Shown here: one piece after another, positions 1 to 7,162 of the stretch
How positions within the stretch are numbered: the first letter of the stretch is position 1
Layout of the letters: each line of letters begins with the position of its first letter
DNA from: Marinospirillum sp.
GTDB lineage: Bacteria > Pseudomonadota > Gammaproteobacteria > Pseudomonadales > Halomonadaceae
NCBI GenBank assembly: GCA_007116865.1
Contig: SKHR01000145.1
Span: 1 to 12,050, forward strand
DNA: 12,050 bases
Reading direction: 5' to 3'
Program-made: the position numbers and the translations under genes
The notes under the pieces: generated by a model
Databases searched by the model: none
What the model saw: the letters and a program-made list of their open reading frames with translations, nothing else
What the model was told of the DNA's origin: nothing

Positions 1-1860
1 CAGATCCAGGCGGTCGTTTTGCTTTTGCGCCAGATCCAGGGAGAAGTCATGCATCCAGTAAGGCTGGTCGGCGCGCTGTACCTCGTAGGGTTTTTCTCCC
101 AGCACTTTCAAGCCGAGGTTTTCCAATACCGGCAAAATATCGGACAAGAGCAGTGGCTGATCTTTTTGATAAAGCTTGAAGCGCAGCTGTTCGGCATCTT
201 CAACGGTTCGATAAAGGCTCAGTGCAATGCGTTTTTCCCCGCTGCTGAGCAGTTCGAAATGCTGGATGTCATTGACGGCATGGCGAGTATTGAAGTCTTC
301 ACAATAGGCGGCAGAAAAACCCTCCTTGTAAAGCGCGGAAAGCTGATTGGCCGCTTCTTCGCCCTGGCTTTCAACCAGGGCGCTGTGCAGGGCGTCGCTC
401 CAACTGCGAGTGACCTGAATGATGCGTTGTTCAACCTCGCGGGAATCGTAATCCGGTGGGGTTTCATGACGAAAGCGCAGCAGATATTGAGTACGGCATA
501 ACACCGACTCAGAGAAGTAGGTGGTGAACTCAATAAAATCCGCATCCAGGGCTTCACATAACACCCGTTGTGCTTTTAAACGTAACTCCGTGCTGTAAAG
601 ATCTCGCGGCATGTACACCAGCGCCGAATAGAGCTGCGCAAAGTCATCTCTGCGGATGAATACCTTGACCTTGCGGCGTTCGCGCAGATTAAAAATGCCC
701 AGTGCTGTGCTGGTGAGTTCATCCAGATGAATCTGGAACAGGTCGTCGCGGGGATAGACATCCAGAATTTGCAGCATTTGGCGTCCGTTATGGGTCTGGG
801 CAGACATGCCTGCCTGGGCTAACACCTTGGCGACCTTCTGGCGCAAAACCGGGATGTGGCGGGGTGAGCGGCTATAAACCGAGGCCGTGTATAACCCCAT
901 AAAACGCACCACCTGGCAGGGGTTGCCTTGTGCGTCAAATAACTGCAGCGCGATGTAGTCTGGGTGGGCCGGGCGATGAATGCGTGAGGGGTGCGGATCG
1001 CGTGAAAAAGCCAGCAGCCCAGGAATCAGCGGATAGGGTTGGGCATCAAAGGCCATGACTCGCTCACAGTGTTTGGGATCACGCAAAAGGCCAAGGCGAG
1101 ACTCTGCCTCGGTGGATTCCGCATCAGTGGCGTGGACTTCATACCCCAGGAAAGTAAAGTGGTCGTCGGTCAGCCATTGAAAAAAAGCAGCCGCTTCATC
1201 CAGGTCGCTGGCCGCGATTTTGCCTTTGATTGCTTTTTGATAATTCTTGTCTTGCAGGGTTTGACTGAGTTCAATGGCCTTTTCACGCATCGCGGTGAAA
1301 TCAGTCACGGCGGTACGAACATCCGCCAGAATACTGAGCAGCGTTTTTTGCAATTCTGTCAGATCAGACTCTGCCATCCGGTCAATTTCAATCAGGATCA
1401 GTGACTCCAGAGGTTTGGACTCCTCCTGAGTTTGTGTCAGTTGTTTTAACTGACCTTTGGAGCTGCGCTGACTGGGTAACAGGGCATTGTGCAGGGTGTG
1501 AACGGTGATGTTTCGGCGGTTGAGCTCCATGCGCAGGGAGTCCACCAAAAACGGCATGTCGATGTTCAGTACCTGAATCAAAGAACGTGGGGCCTGCCAG
1601 CCATCACGTTCGAAGTCGGGATTGAACAGGCGCAGTTTCGGCGCCTTGGCGGTGTAGTCTTGAATGAAGTGCCAAAGCGACAGGGTGGTGCCGTAAAAGG
1701 TTTCTTCTGGCCAGTGTACCAACTCGTCAACCGCCGCGTTTTGGTAAAACTGGCGTGCAAAATCGAGCACCTGTTCACGGGTTGCTGAGTCCAGGTGTCG
1801 ATCCAGTGGAGCTTCGAGGGTAGAAATCAGCTCCAGCAGGGCAGTTTGCATTTTTTGCAT
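1..1860 (-). CDS. gdhB: NAD-specific glutamate dehydrogenase (large, ~180 kDa type), N-terminal part
   Basis: Oxidatively deaminates glutamate to 2-oxoglutarate and ammonium with NAD+ in the cytoplasm; enzymes of this class are catabolic and about 1,600 residues long. Only the first 620 codons are here, and the frame is open from the ATG at 1858-1860 to the window edge with no stop. The visible part is the regulatory N-terminal region (NAD-GDH N-terminal and ACT-like domains). It includes residues reading LIQVLNIDMPFLVDSLRMEL near position 90, and FFQWLTDDHFTFLGYEV and LPVLENLGLKVLGEKPYEV further on, all typical of this family. The Rossmann-type catalytic domain lies outside the window. The start is supported by GGAG five bases upstream; a second in-frame ATG three codons later is less well placed. 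It is transcribed divergently from the DUF4381 gene. The symbol follows Pseudomonas usage; the family call is firm. Confidence 0.92.
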   Translation of the reverse strand, partial: MQKMQTALLELISTLEAPLDRHLDSATREQVLDFARQFYQNAAVDELVHWPEETFYGTTLSLWHFIQDYTAKAPKLRLFNPDFERDGWQAPRSLIQVLNIDMPFLVDSLRMELNRRNITVHTLHNALLPSQRSSKGQLKQLTQTQEESKPLESLILIEIDRMAESDLTELQKTLLSILADVRTAVTDFTAMREKAIELSQTLQDKNYQKAIKGKIAASDLDEAAAFFQWLTDDHFTFLGYEVHATDAESTEAESRLGLLRDPKHCERVMAFDAQPYPLIPGLLAFSRDPHPSRIHRPAHPDYIALQLFDAQGNPCQVVRFMGLYTASVYSRSPRHIPVLRQKVAKVLAQAGMSAQTHNGRQMLQILDVYPRDDLFQIHLDELTSTALGIFNLRERRKVKVFIRRDDFAQLYSALVYMPRDLYSTELRLKAQRVLCEALDADFIEFTTYFSESVLCRTQYLLRFRHETPPDYDSREVEQRIIQVTRSWSDALHSALVESQGEEAANQLSALYKEGFSAAYCEDFNTRHAVNDIQHFELLSSGEKRIALSLYRTVEDAEQLRFKLYQKDQPLLLSDILPVLENLGLKVLGEKPYEVQRADQPYWMHDFSLDLAQKQNDRLDL

Positions 1861-1891
1861 GGTGACTCCGTCCGATTTTTTTCTTGGGTAT

Positions 1892-1903
1892 GTTAAGCTT
1901 AAC
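1892..1903. promoter_or_regulatory. 12-bp perfect palindrome upstream of the glutamate dehydrogenase gene
   Basis: GTTAAGCTTAAC is a perfect palindrome 31 bases upstream of the glutamate dehydrogenase start and inside the divergent intergenic region. Its position suits an operator, but a 12-bp palindrome can occur by chance and I recognise no specific regulator. On the minus strand it overlaps TAACAT, a possible -10 element, though I found no good matching -35. Confidence 0.3.
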
Positions 1904-1948
1904 CATCAAAACGCGATTGCATCGTGACTGCAAGCCATCATGTTGTCT

Positions 1949-1965
1949 TGGCATGGACGATGCCA
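1949..1965 (+). other. Short hairpin in the leader of the DUF4381 gene
   Basis: TGGCAT and ATGCCA form a perfect 6-bp stem around the five-base loop GGACG. It lies 16 bases before the terminator-like hairpin at 1981-2012, so the two could form one structured leader RNA. This is seen directly as an inverted repeat; any function is inference. Confidence 0.3.
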
Positions 1966-1980
1966 TTTCGTAAGCCGTAC

Positions 1981-2012
1981 ACAGGGAAGGATAGGCGAGC
2001 CTCCCTGTTTTT
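1981..2012 (+). terminator. Terminator-like hairpin with T-run ahead of the DUF4381 gene
   Basis: ACAGGGA (1981-1987) pairs perfectly with TCCCTGT (2002-2008). Two further G-C pairs close inside across a bulged A, and five T's follow at 2008-2012. This is the form of a Rho-independent terminator reading on the plus strand; the minus strand has no T-run. No plus-strand gene ends here, so it would stop either a short leader transcript (attenuation of the next gene) or a small RNA. It also argues against translation starting upstream of it, for example at the GTG at 1924. Confidence 0.45.
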
Positions 2013-2037
2013 CCAGTCACAGGATGGAAGCAAACGT

Positions 2038-2514
2038 TTGTTAAATCACACTGACTTTTCAATCACTCTTGAGTCCTTGATGGCCTGGACCAGCGCTGTG
2101 CCCGCTTGGGTGCTCTGGCTGGCTGCGGGCGTGTTGTTGCTGGCTGCTTTGGGTTTGTGGGTGCAGTTGCGTCACAAGTATCGTATGCGCCGTTATGTGC
2201 TGGCAGAGCTGAAGGCGATCCAGCAGCGCTTTAATACCCAGGGTGATCAGGTACGTTATCTGCAAGAGCTCAATCTGCTGCTGCGCCGGATTGCGGTGCG
2301 TAATTTTTATCGAAGTCGGGTCGAGGGGTTGAGTGGTGATGAGTGGCTGGACTTTCTGGACTGGAGCCGGAGCCAGCGAGACATGAAAAAGCCTGGCTTT
2401 CGTGAAGGCTGCGGGCGAGTGCTGGATCAGCGGATTTATGAAGCCGAACCCGAGCTGTTTGATCCGGTGGCTTTAGATCGTTTAGTGCGTTTGTGGATTA
2501 AACGGCAAACCTGA
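2038..2514 (+). CDS. DUF4381 family single-pass membrane protein
   Basis: The function is not established; DUF4381 proteins usually sit in operons with a MoxR ATPase, a DUF58 protein and BatA/BatB von Willebrand factor A proteins. With the start chosen here it has 158 residues: a short N-terminal segment, one membrane helix at about 24-42 (WVLWLAAGVLLLAALGLWV), a basic stretch RHKYRMRRY, then a cytosolic helical domain. That domain carries the family pattern LNLLLRRIAVRNF followed by GLSGDEWLDFLD and ends LVRLWIKRQT. The start is uncertain. TTG at 2038 has GGAAG seven bases upstream and gives an N-terminus resembling the family (an Asp-led segment ending in a Trp-rich, Pro-containing stretch). 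ATG at 2080 gives 144 residues with only a weak GAG as ribosome site. GTG at 1924 lacks a ribosome site and would place a terminator-like hairpin inside the gene. None of the usual partner genes is in the window. Confidence 0.8.
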   Translation: MLNHTDFSITLESLMAWTSAVPAWVLWLAAGVLLLAALGLWVQLRHKYRMRRYVLAELKAIQQRFNTQGDQVRYLQELNLLLRRIAVRNFYRSRVEGLSGDEWLDFLDWSRSQRDMKKPGFREGCGRVLDQRIYEAEPELFDPVALDRLVRLWIKRQT

Positions 2515-2528
2515 ACTGGAACCTGGGA

Positions 2529-2554
2529 CGCTGGCTGGTGTTGATCGGCCAGCG
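2529..2554. terminator. Hairpin between the convergent DUF4381 and gatB genes
   Basis: CGCTGGC (2529-2535) pairs with GCCAGCG (2548-2554). The stem extends inward to 11 pairs, with two G-T wobbles, around the loop GTTG. It begins 14 bases after the DUF4381 stop and ends 10 bases from the gatB stop, where a shared bidirectional terminator would be expected. Neither strand has a T-run after the stem, so it is not a classical Rho-independent terminator; it may instead block exonucleases or assist Rho-dependent ends. Confidence 0.4.
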
Positions 2555-2564
2555 CCCCGGTGGC

Positions 2565-4016
2565 TCATAGTGCGTCGAGCTTGGTTTTTAGCAGTTGATT
2601 GACCGCTTGGGGATTGGCGGTGCCGCGAGATGCTTTCATCACCTGACCCACAAAAAAGCCAATCATTTTGCCGCGCTTGTCTTCTTCTGCGCTGCGATAC
2701 TGCTCAACCTGTGCTGGGTTGTCCTGCAGGATTTGATCAATGATCGCTTCGATCGCACCCGTATCGGTGACCTGCTTCAGTCCCTTGGCTTCAATCACCT
2801 CATCGGCGGTGTGAGCCTCTTCAGCCCAGAGCGCGGCAAAAACCTGCTTGGCGGCTTTACCGTTGATGGTGTTGTCCTGCAGGCGCTTGATCAAGCCAGC
2901 CAGCTGTTCTGGCGCGACAGGGGATTGAGTGATGTCGAGCCCGTCACGATTGAGGCTGGCGGCGACTTCGCCAGTCACCCAGTTGGCGGCCAGTTTGGCA
3001 TCACCACACAGCTGGGTCGCCCGGTCAAAGTAATCGGCCAGCGCGCGGCTGGAGGAGAGCACACCCGCATCATAGTCGGATAATCCCAACTGCTGGGTGA
3101 AGCGCTCACGTTTTTGGTCGGGCAGCTCAGGCAGGGTGCTTCTTAAATGGTCGATGTAAGCCGGATCCAGTACCAGAGGCAGCAGGTCAGGGCAGGGGAA
3201 GTAACGGTAGTCGTTGGCTTCTTCCTTGCTGCGCATGGAGCGAGTTTCGTCTTTATCAGGATCGTACAGGCGGGTTTCCTGAACCACCCGGCCGCCGTCC
3301 TCAATCAGTTCAATCTGGCGCTCTATCTCGTGATTGATGGCTTTTTCGACAAAGCGGAAGGAATTGACGTTTTTGATTTCGCAACGGGTGCCCAGCTTGG
3401 GTTCACCCTTGAGGCGCACTGAAACGTTGGCATCGCAGCGCATTGAGCCTTCGGCCATGTTGCCATCGGAGATGCCTAAATAGGTGATCAGGCTGTGAAT
3501 GGCCTTTAGGTAGGCCACGGCTTCTTTGGCGGAGTTCATGTCCGGCTCAGAGACAACCTCCAGCAGCGGAGTGCCTGCGCGGTTGAGGTCGATGCCGGTC
3601 ATGCCATGAAAGTCTTCGTGCAGGCTTTTGCCTGCGTCTTCTTCCAGGTGTGCGTGGTGGATCCGAACGCGTTTGATCCCCCCTTGCTCCAGCGGAATAT
3701 CGACATACCCAGGGCCGACGATGGGTTCGGCCATCTGGCTGGTCTGATAACCCTTAGGCAGATCCGGATAGAAGTAGTTTTTACGCTCAAACACAGAGCG
3801 CTCAGGAATGTCGGCGTGGGTTGCCAGTCCGAACAAAACCGCCATTTCAACGGCCTTTTCATTGAGTACGGGTAAAACACCAGGCAGGCCTAGGTCGATT
3901 TCACAGGCTTGACTATTGGGCGCGGCACCAAAGGCGGTGCTGGCACCGGAGAAGATTTTTGATGCTGTCGCGAGCTGAACGTGCACTTCCAGCCCTATCA
4001 CTGCTTCCCATTGCAT
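2565..4016 (-). CDS. gatB: Aspartyl/glutamyl-tRNA(Asn/Gln) amidotransferase subunit B
   Basis: GatB is the kinase/transferase subunit of GatCAB. It binds misacylated Asp-tRNA(Asn) or Glu-tRNA(Gln), activates the side-chain carboxylate with ATP, and transfers ammonia delivered from GatA. The 483 residues are a normal length. Visible family hallmarks are the N-terminal IGLEVHVQL (E10, H12), YFYPDLPKGYQTSQ (about 81-94), HLEEDAGKS (about 123-131), DLNRAGTPLLEVVSEPD, and EIKNVNSFRFVEKAINHEI. The C-terminal YqeY-like tail is rich in Lys and Gln. The Cys-x-x-Cys zinc knuckle of many GatB proteins is missing: only C38 remains in SQACEIDLGLPG. I recall the same loss in Pseudomonas GatB. It is the last gene of gatC-gatA-gatB, 39 bases after gatA, with AAGG nine bases before the ATG. 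Confidence 0.97.
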   Translation of the reverse strand: MQWEAVIGLEVHVQLATASKIFSGASTAFGAAPNSQACEIDLGLPGVLPVLNEKAVEMAVLFGLATHADIPERSVFERKNYFYPDLPKGYQTSQMAEPIVGPGYVDIPLEQGGIKRVRIHHAHLEEDAGKSLHEDFHGMTGIDLNRAGTPLLEVVSEPDMNSAKEAVAYLKAIHSLITYLGISDGNMAEGSMRCDANVSVRLKGEPKLGTRCEIKNVNSFRFVEKAINHEIERQIELIEDGGRVVQETRLYDPDKDETRSMRSKEEANDYRYFPCPDLLPLVLDPAYIDHLRSTLPELPDQKRERFTQQLGLSDYDAGVLSSSRALADYFDRATQLCGDAKLAANWVTGEVAASLNRDGLDITQSPVAPEQLAGLIKRLQDNTINGKAAKQVFAALWAEEAHTADEVIEAKGLKQVTDTGAIEAIIDQILQDNPAQVEQYRSAEEDKRGKMIGFFVGQVMKASRGTANPQAVNQLLKTKLDAL

Positions 4017-4055
4017 GGTTGCGAACCTTTTTTACTTGTCAGTCAAAATTCGGGG

Positions 4056-5510
4056 TCATTCAATGCCGCTAGGCTTTTGAAGATGGTGGTCAGTCACCTG
4101 TTGGAACTGGTGTGCCACATTCAGCAGCCGCGCCTCTTCAAAGTGATTGCCGATCAGTTGTAGTCCGACAGGCCGCCCGGCCACCTGCCCGGCGGGCATG
4201 GACAAAGCGGGCAACCCAGCCAGGTTCACCCCCAGGGTGTAAATGTCTTCCAGGTACATCTGCACGGGATCATTGATCTTGCTGCCCAGATCAAAGGCCG
4301 GGGTTGGTGTGGTCGGTGCCAGCAGCAGGTCGACTTCCTTGAGGCTGCTTTGGAAATCCTGAGTGATCAGGCGGCGCAGCTGCTGAGCCTTGCGGTAGTA
4401 GGCATCATAAAAACCTTCGGAAAGGGCGTAGGTGCCGACCAGAATACGGCGTTTGACTTCTTCACCAAAACCTTCGCTGCGAGAGCGCTTGTAGAGGTCT
4501 TCGAGATCCTGAGGCTGGTCGCAACGATGACCAAAACGTACCCCGTCGTAACGGGACAGGTTGGTGCTTGCCTCAGCAGGTGCGATGACATAGTAGGCTG
4601 GAATTGCCAGGCGGGTCAGCGGCAGGCTGACTTCTTTGCAGCGAACGCCGAGTTTTTCCAGTGTCTGGATGGCCTGCTCAAGCACCTTTGCCATTGCTGG
4701 GCTCAGATCTTCACCAAAGTATTCCTTGGGCAGGCCCAGCGTCAGTCCTTGCAGGGGTTCGTGCAGGGCATCGGCATACTGAGGGAGGTTGCGCTGAATG
4801 CTGGTGGAATCCTTGGGGTCAAATCCGGCCATGGCCTGCAGCAGCAAAGCACAGTCTTCAGCGCTGCGGGCCATGGGGCCGCCCTGATCCAGACTGGAGG
4901 CGTAGGCGATCATGCCCCAGCGTGATACTCGGCCATAGGTGGGTTTGATGCCTGTGATGCCACAAAAAGCCGCGGGTTGGCGAATCGAGCCGCCAGTGTC
5001 CGTGCCGGTGGCAGCAGGCACCAGACGAGCAGCAACGGCTGCTGCGGAGCCACCGGAAGAGCCGCCAGGCACTGCGTTCAGATCCCAGGGGTTGAGGGTC
5101 GGGCCAAACCAGGAGGATTCATTGGATGAGCCCATGGCAAATTCATCCAGGTTGGTTTTGCCCAGACTCACCATGCCTGCTTCTTCAAGGCGCGAAACGA
5201 CCGTTGCGGAATAGGGTGCCGTAAAGTTTTCCAGCATCCGTGAGCCGCAGGTGGTGCGTACACCCTGGGTGCAAAAAATGTCCTTGTGGGCCAGTGGCAA
5301 GCCGGTCAGTGGGCTGGCGTCACTTTGTGCCAGGCGTGCATCCGCTTGTTCGGCCTGTTGCAGCGCAGTTTCAGCGGTGACGGTGATGAAGGCGTTGATA
5401 CGAGGGTTCAGCTGGCTGATTCGATCCAAAAAAGCCTGGGTCAGTTCGCGGCTGGAAAAAGTCTTTTGGCGCAGCCCCTGCGCCATTTGTGCAAGGCTCA
5501 GTTCAATCAT
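4056..5510 (-). CDS. gatA: Aspartyl/glutamyl-tRNA(Asn/Gln) amidotransferase subunit A
   Basis: GatA is the glutaminase subunit: it hydrolyses glutamine and channels the ammonia to GatB. It belongs to the amidase-signature family and has 484 residues, a normal length. The Ser-cisSer-Lys triad is visible and correctly spaced: K76 in LAHKDIF, S151 in the signature PGGSSGGSAAAVAARL, and nucleophile S175 in GTDTGGSIRQPAAFCG. Other family features are NSFRF-free but typical: GKTNLDEFAMGSSNESS before the signature, GIKPTYGRVSRWGMIAYASSLDQ after it, and a C-terminal NLAGLPALSMPAG. The ATG at 5508-5510 has AGGA six bases upstream. It lies 32 bases after gatC and 39 bases before gatB, so the three are probably cotranscribed. 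In a gammaproteobacterium the complex most likely serves Asn-tRNA, but whether AsnRS or GlnRS exist elsewhere in this genome cannot be seen. Confidence 0.97.
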   Translation of the reverse strand: MIELSLAQMAQGLRQKTFSSRELTQAFLDRISQLNPRINAFITVTAETALQQAEQADARLAQSDASPLTGLPLAHKDIFCTQGVRTTCGSRMLENFTAPYSATVVSRLEEAGMVSLGKTNLDEFAMGSSNESSWFGPTLNPWDLNAVPGGSSGGSAAAVAARLVPAATGTDTGGSIRQPAAFCGITGIKPTYGRVSRWGMIAYASSLDQGGPMARSAEDCALLLQAMAGFDPKDSTSIQRNLPQYADALHEPLQGLTLGLPKEYFGEDLSPAMAKVLEQAIQTLEKLGVRCKEVSLPLTRLAIPAYYVIAPAEASTNLSRYDGVRFGHRCDQPQDLEDLYKRSRSEGFGEEVKRRILVGTYALSEGFYDAYYRKAQQLRRLITQDFQSSLKEVDLLLAPTTPTPAFDLGSKINDPVQMYLEDIYTLGVNLAGLPALSMPAGQVAGRPVGLQLIGNHFEEARLLNVAHQFQQVTDHHLQKPSGIE

Positions 5511-5542
5511 GGTGTGTCCTGATGCATGAAAAATCGGCAGCG

Positions 5543-5830
5543 TTATTCCACTACACGGGGAACAAGGTACAGCCCCTGCTCGGTGGCGGGCGCTATTTTT
5601 TGCAAGTGATCACGGTCAGGTTGCTCGGTCACTTCATCAATTCTGAGTCGCTGGGTTGCGTCCATGGGGTGGGACATGGGCAGTACGCCATCGGTGTCGA
5701 TACTTTGCATTTGGTCCACCAGTGCCAGAATGCTGGTCAGTGCCTGGCTGTAGGCATCGGTGGCCTGGGGGTCGAGTTGTAATCGAGCGAGATGGGCGAC
5801 TTTTTCAACGTCTTGTGTGGTGAGTGTCAT
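5543..5830 (-). CDS. gatC: Aspartyl/glutamyl-tRNA(Asn/Gln) amidotransferase subunit C
   Basis: GatC is the small subunit that wraps between GatA and GatB and stabilises the complex. The 95-residue length is exactly typical. The N-terminus MTLTTQDVEKVAHLARLQLDP is the conserved helix (pattern: DV..iA.LA.L.l), followed by ALTSILALVDQMQSIDTDGVLPMSHP and the C-terminal LRIDEVTE through LYLVPRVVE, which normally threads along GatA. The ATG is preceded by AAGG at seven bases. It is the first gene of gatCAB and is divergent from mreB across about 200 bases. I could not identify a convincing promoter for it. Confidence 0.96.
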   Translation of the reverse strand: MTLTTQDVEKVAHLARLQLDPQATDAYSQALTSILALVDQMQSIDTDGVLPMSHPMDATQRLRIDEVTEQPDRDHLQKIAPATEQGLYLVPRVVE

Positions 5831-5887
5831 TTGAAAACCTTGAAATACCTGGGTTTAAAACGCGTTGACGTGTAAACTAGGGCGCTT

Positions 5888-5918
5888 GGGTTCAATCTGG
5901 TTGAAACCCTTCATGAAG
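5888..5918. promoter_or_regulatory. Inverted repeats in the gatC-mreB divergent region
   Basis: GGGTTCAA (5888-5895) and TTGAAACCC (5901-5909) form an 8-bp inverted repeat with a single bulged A around TCTGG. It is joined to the perfect 10-bp palindrome CTTCATGAAG at 5909-5918. It sits about 60 bases upstream of the gatC start and about 45 bases upstream of the likely mreB -35, so it could be an operator, or a leader hairpin of gatC. I recognise no known regulator site. Confidence 0.3.
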
Positions 5919-5963
5919 TGGGGAAGAATACCACAGTTTTTCCCGTCAGGCTGCTAAAGTTGC

Positions 5964-5992
5964 TTGCCCCAGCCTGCCTGGGTTGCTAGAGT
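5964..5992 (+). promoter_or_regulatory. Probable sigma-70 promoter of mreB
   Basis: TTGCCC (5964-5969) resembles a -35 box. Seventeen bases later is TAGAGT (5987-5992), a 4/6 match to the -10 box, preceded by TG plus one base, making an extended -10. Transcription would start near 5999 and leave a leader of about 37 bases before mreB. The spacer contains the perfect inverted repeat CCCAG-CCTGC-CTGGG (5968-5982). Assigned by eye from consensus; moderate certainty. Confidence 0.45.
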
Positions 5993-6035
5993 TTCCGCCC
6001 AGTAAAAGGAACCATCAGGATAGGTCATCACAAGC

Positions 6036-7073
6036 ATGTTTAAATTCCTCAGAGGTATGTTTTCCAGCGATTTGTCAATCGACTTGGGAACTGCAAATAC
6101 GCTGATTTATGTGCGCAACCAAGGCATCGTTTTGAATGAGCCTTCTGTCGTTGCTGTGCGTCATCAGGGATCTCAGCGCAGTGTGGCGGCAGTCGGTTTT
6201 GATGCCAAACGCATGCTGGGTCGTACGCCAGGCAATATCACCGCGATTCGTCCAATGAAGGACGGCGTGATCGCGGACTTTCATGTCACCGAAAAAATGT
6301 TGCAGCACTTTATTTCTAAAGTGCATGACAATAGTTTCTTCAAACCCAGCCCACGTGTGCTGGTGTGTGTGCCCTGTATGTCAACTCAGGTTGAGCGCCG
6401 AGCGATCAAAGAGTCGGCTCTGGGTGCCGGTGCGCGTGATGTTTATCTGATCGAAGAGCCGATGGCAGCTGCGATCGGTGCGGGCCTGCCAGTGGAAGAA
6501 GCGCAGGGTTCCATGGTGGTGGATATCGGTGGGGGAACCACTGAGATCGCGATCATCTCCTTGAACGGTGTGGTCTATTCCGAGTCGGTGCGTATCGCCG
6601 GTGACCGTTTTGATGAGGCGATCGTAGCCTATGTGCGTCGTCACTACGGCAGTTTGATCGGTGACGCCACCGCTGAGCGGATCAAGCAGGAAGTCGGCTG
6701 TGCCTACCCGGGCAGTGAAGTCAAAGAAATCGACGTGCGTGGGCGTAATCTGGCAGAGGGGATTCCGCGCAGCTTTACTCTCAACTCCAATGAGATTTTG
6801 GAGGCATTGCAAGAGCCGCTGGCGGCGATTGTGCAAGCCGTCAAAAGTGCGCTGGAGCAGTCCCCCCCTGAGCTGGCGTCGGACATTGCTGAGCGTGGCC
6901 TGGTCTTGACCGGTGGCGGCGCTTTGTTACGTGACATCGACAAGTTGATTGCAGAAGAAACTGGTCTGCCGGTCATTATCGCAGAAGACCCCTTGACCTG
7001 TGTGGCCCTGGGGGGCGGTAAGGCACTGGAGTTGATTGATCAACAGACCTTTGATCTGCTGGCCGTCGAATAG
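6036..7073 (+). CDS. mreB: Rod shape-determining protein MreB (bacterial actin)
   Basis: MreB is a bacterial actin that forms ATP-dependent membrane-bound filaments guiding the elongasome, and so sets rod shape. At 345 residues it is close to the usual 347. The N-terminal MFKFLRGMFSSD is the amphipathic membrane-binding segment. Actin-fold motifs follow in order: phosphate-1 loop SIDLGTANTLIYV (14-26), the connecting motif LIEEPMAAAIGAG (138-150) with catalytic-type E140, phosphate-2 loop VVDIGGGTTEIAI (161-173), AGDRFDEAI (188-196), and adenosine motif LTGGGALLRDID (291-302). It heads the plus-strand cell-shape operon and is divergent from gatCAB. AGGATAGG lies 12-19 bases before the ATG, somewhat far for a ribosome site. 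A terminator-like hairpin follows the stop, so mreB is likely made in excess of mreCD. Confidence 0.98.
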   Translation: MFKFLRGMFSSDLSIDLGTANTLIYVRNQGIVLNEPSVVAVRHQGSQRSVAAVGFDAKRMLGRTPGNITAIRPMKDGVIADFHVTEKMLQHFISKVHDNSFFKPSPRVLVCVPCMSTQVERRAIKESALGAGARDVYLIEEPMAAAIGAGLPVEEAQGSMVVDIGGGTTEIAIISLNGVVYSESVRIAGDRFDEAIVAYVRRHYGSLIGDATAERIKQEVGCAYPGSEVKEIDVRGRNLAEGIPRSFTLNSNEILEALQEPLAAIVQAVKSALEQSPPELASDIAERGLVLTGGGALLRDIDKLIAEETGLPVIIAEDPLTCVALGGGKALELIDQQTFDLLAVE

Positions 7074-7099
7074 CTTTATATAGGGCCAGCTTCAGTGAC

Positions 7100-7132
7100 G
7101 AAACGCCTCTTCGTAAGAAGCGGCGTTTCTTT
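7100..7132 (+). terminator. Rho-independent terminator/attenuator between mreB and mreC
   Basis: GAAACGCC (7100-7107) pairs perfectly with GGCGTTTC (7122-7129). Inside, after one mismatch, CTTC pairs with GAAG around the tetraloop GTAA. TTT follows at 7130-7132, then GCGTT. It begins 26 bases after the mreB stop. The T-run is short, so partial read-through into mreC is likely; I found only a poor promoter between it and mreC. Confidence 0.75.
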
Positions 7133-7162
7133 GCGTTAGGTCTGCTGGATTTGTGAAATTAA

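Noticed and set aside
1..40. Direct repeat of CAGATCCAGG at 1-10 and 31-40
   Set aside because: It lies inside the glutamate dehydrogenase gene and encodes two Leu-Asp-Leu stretches in frame; two short copies are not a repeat array.
1943..1976. Possible plus-strand promoter with TTGGCA at 1948-1953
   Set aside because: The -35 is good, but at 16-18 bases spacing there is no acceptable -10 box.
1924..2037. N-terminal extension of the DUF4381 gene from a GTG at 1924
   Set aside because: No ribosome site precedes it, the extension resembles nothing in the family, and a terminator-like hairpin with a T-run would lie inside the coding sequence.
4350..4925. 191-codon open frame on the plus strand opposite gatA
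   Set aside because: It is the antisense shadow of gatA, whose catalytic motifs are intact; the translated product has no recognisable domain and no ribosome site was evident.
6381..6836. 151-codon open frame on the minus strand opposite mreB
   Set aside because: A shadow of mreB caused by codon bias; the mreB actin motifs cover the same bases on the plus strand.
7131..7159. Possible promoter for mreC (TTGCGT, 17 bases, TGAAAT)
   Set aside because: The -35 matches at only three positions, and the predicted start near 7166 would fall inside the mreC Shine-Dalgarno.
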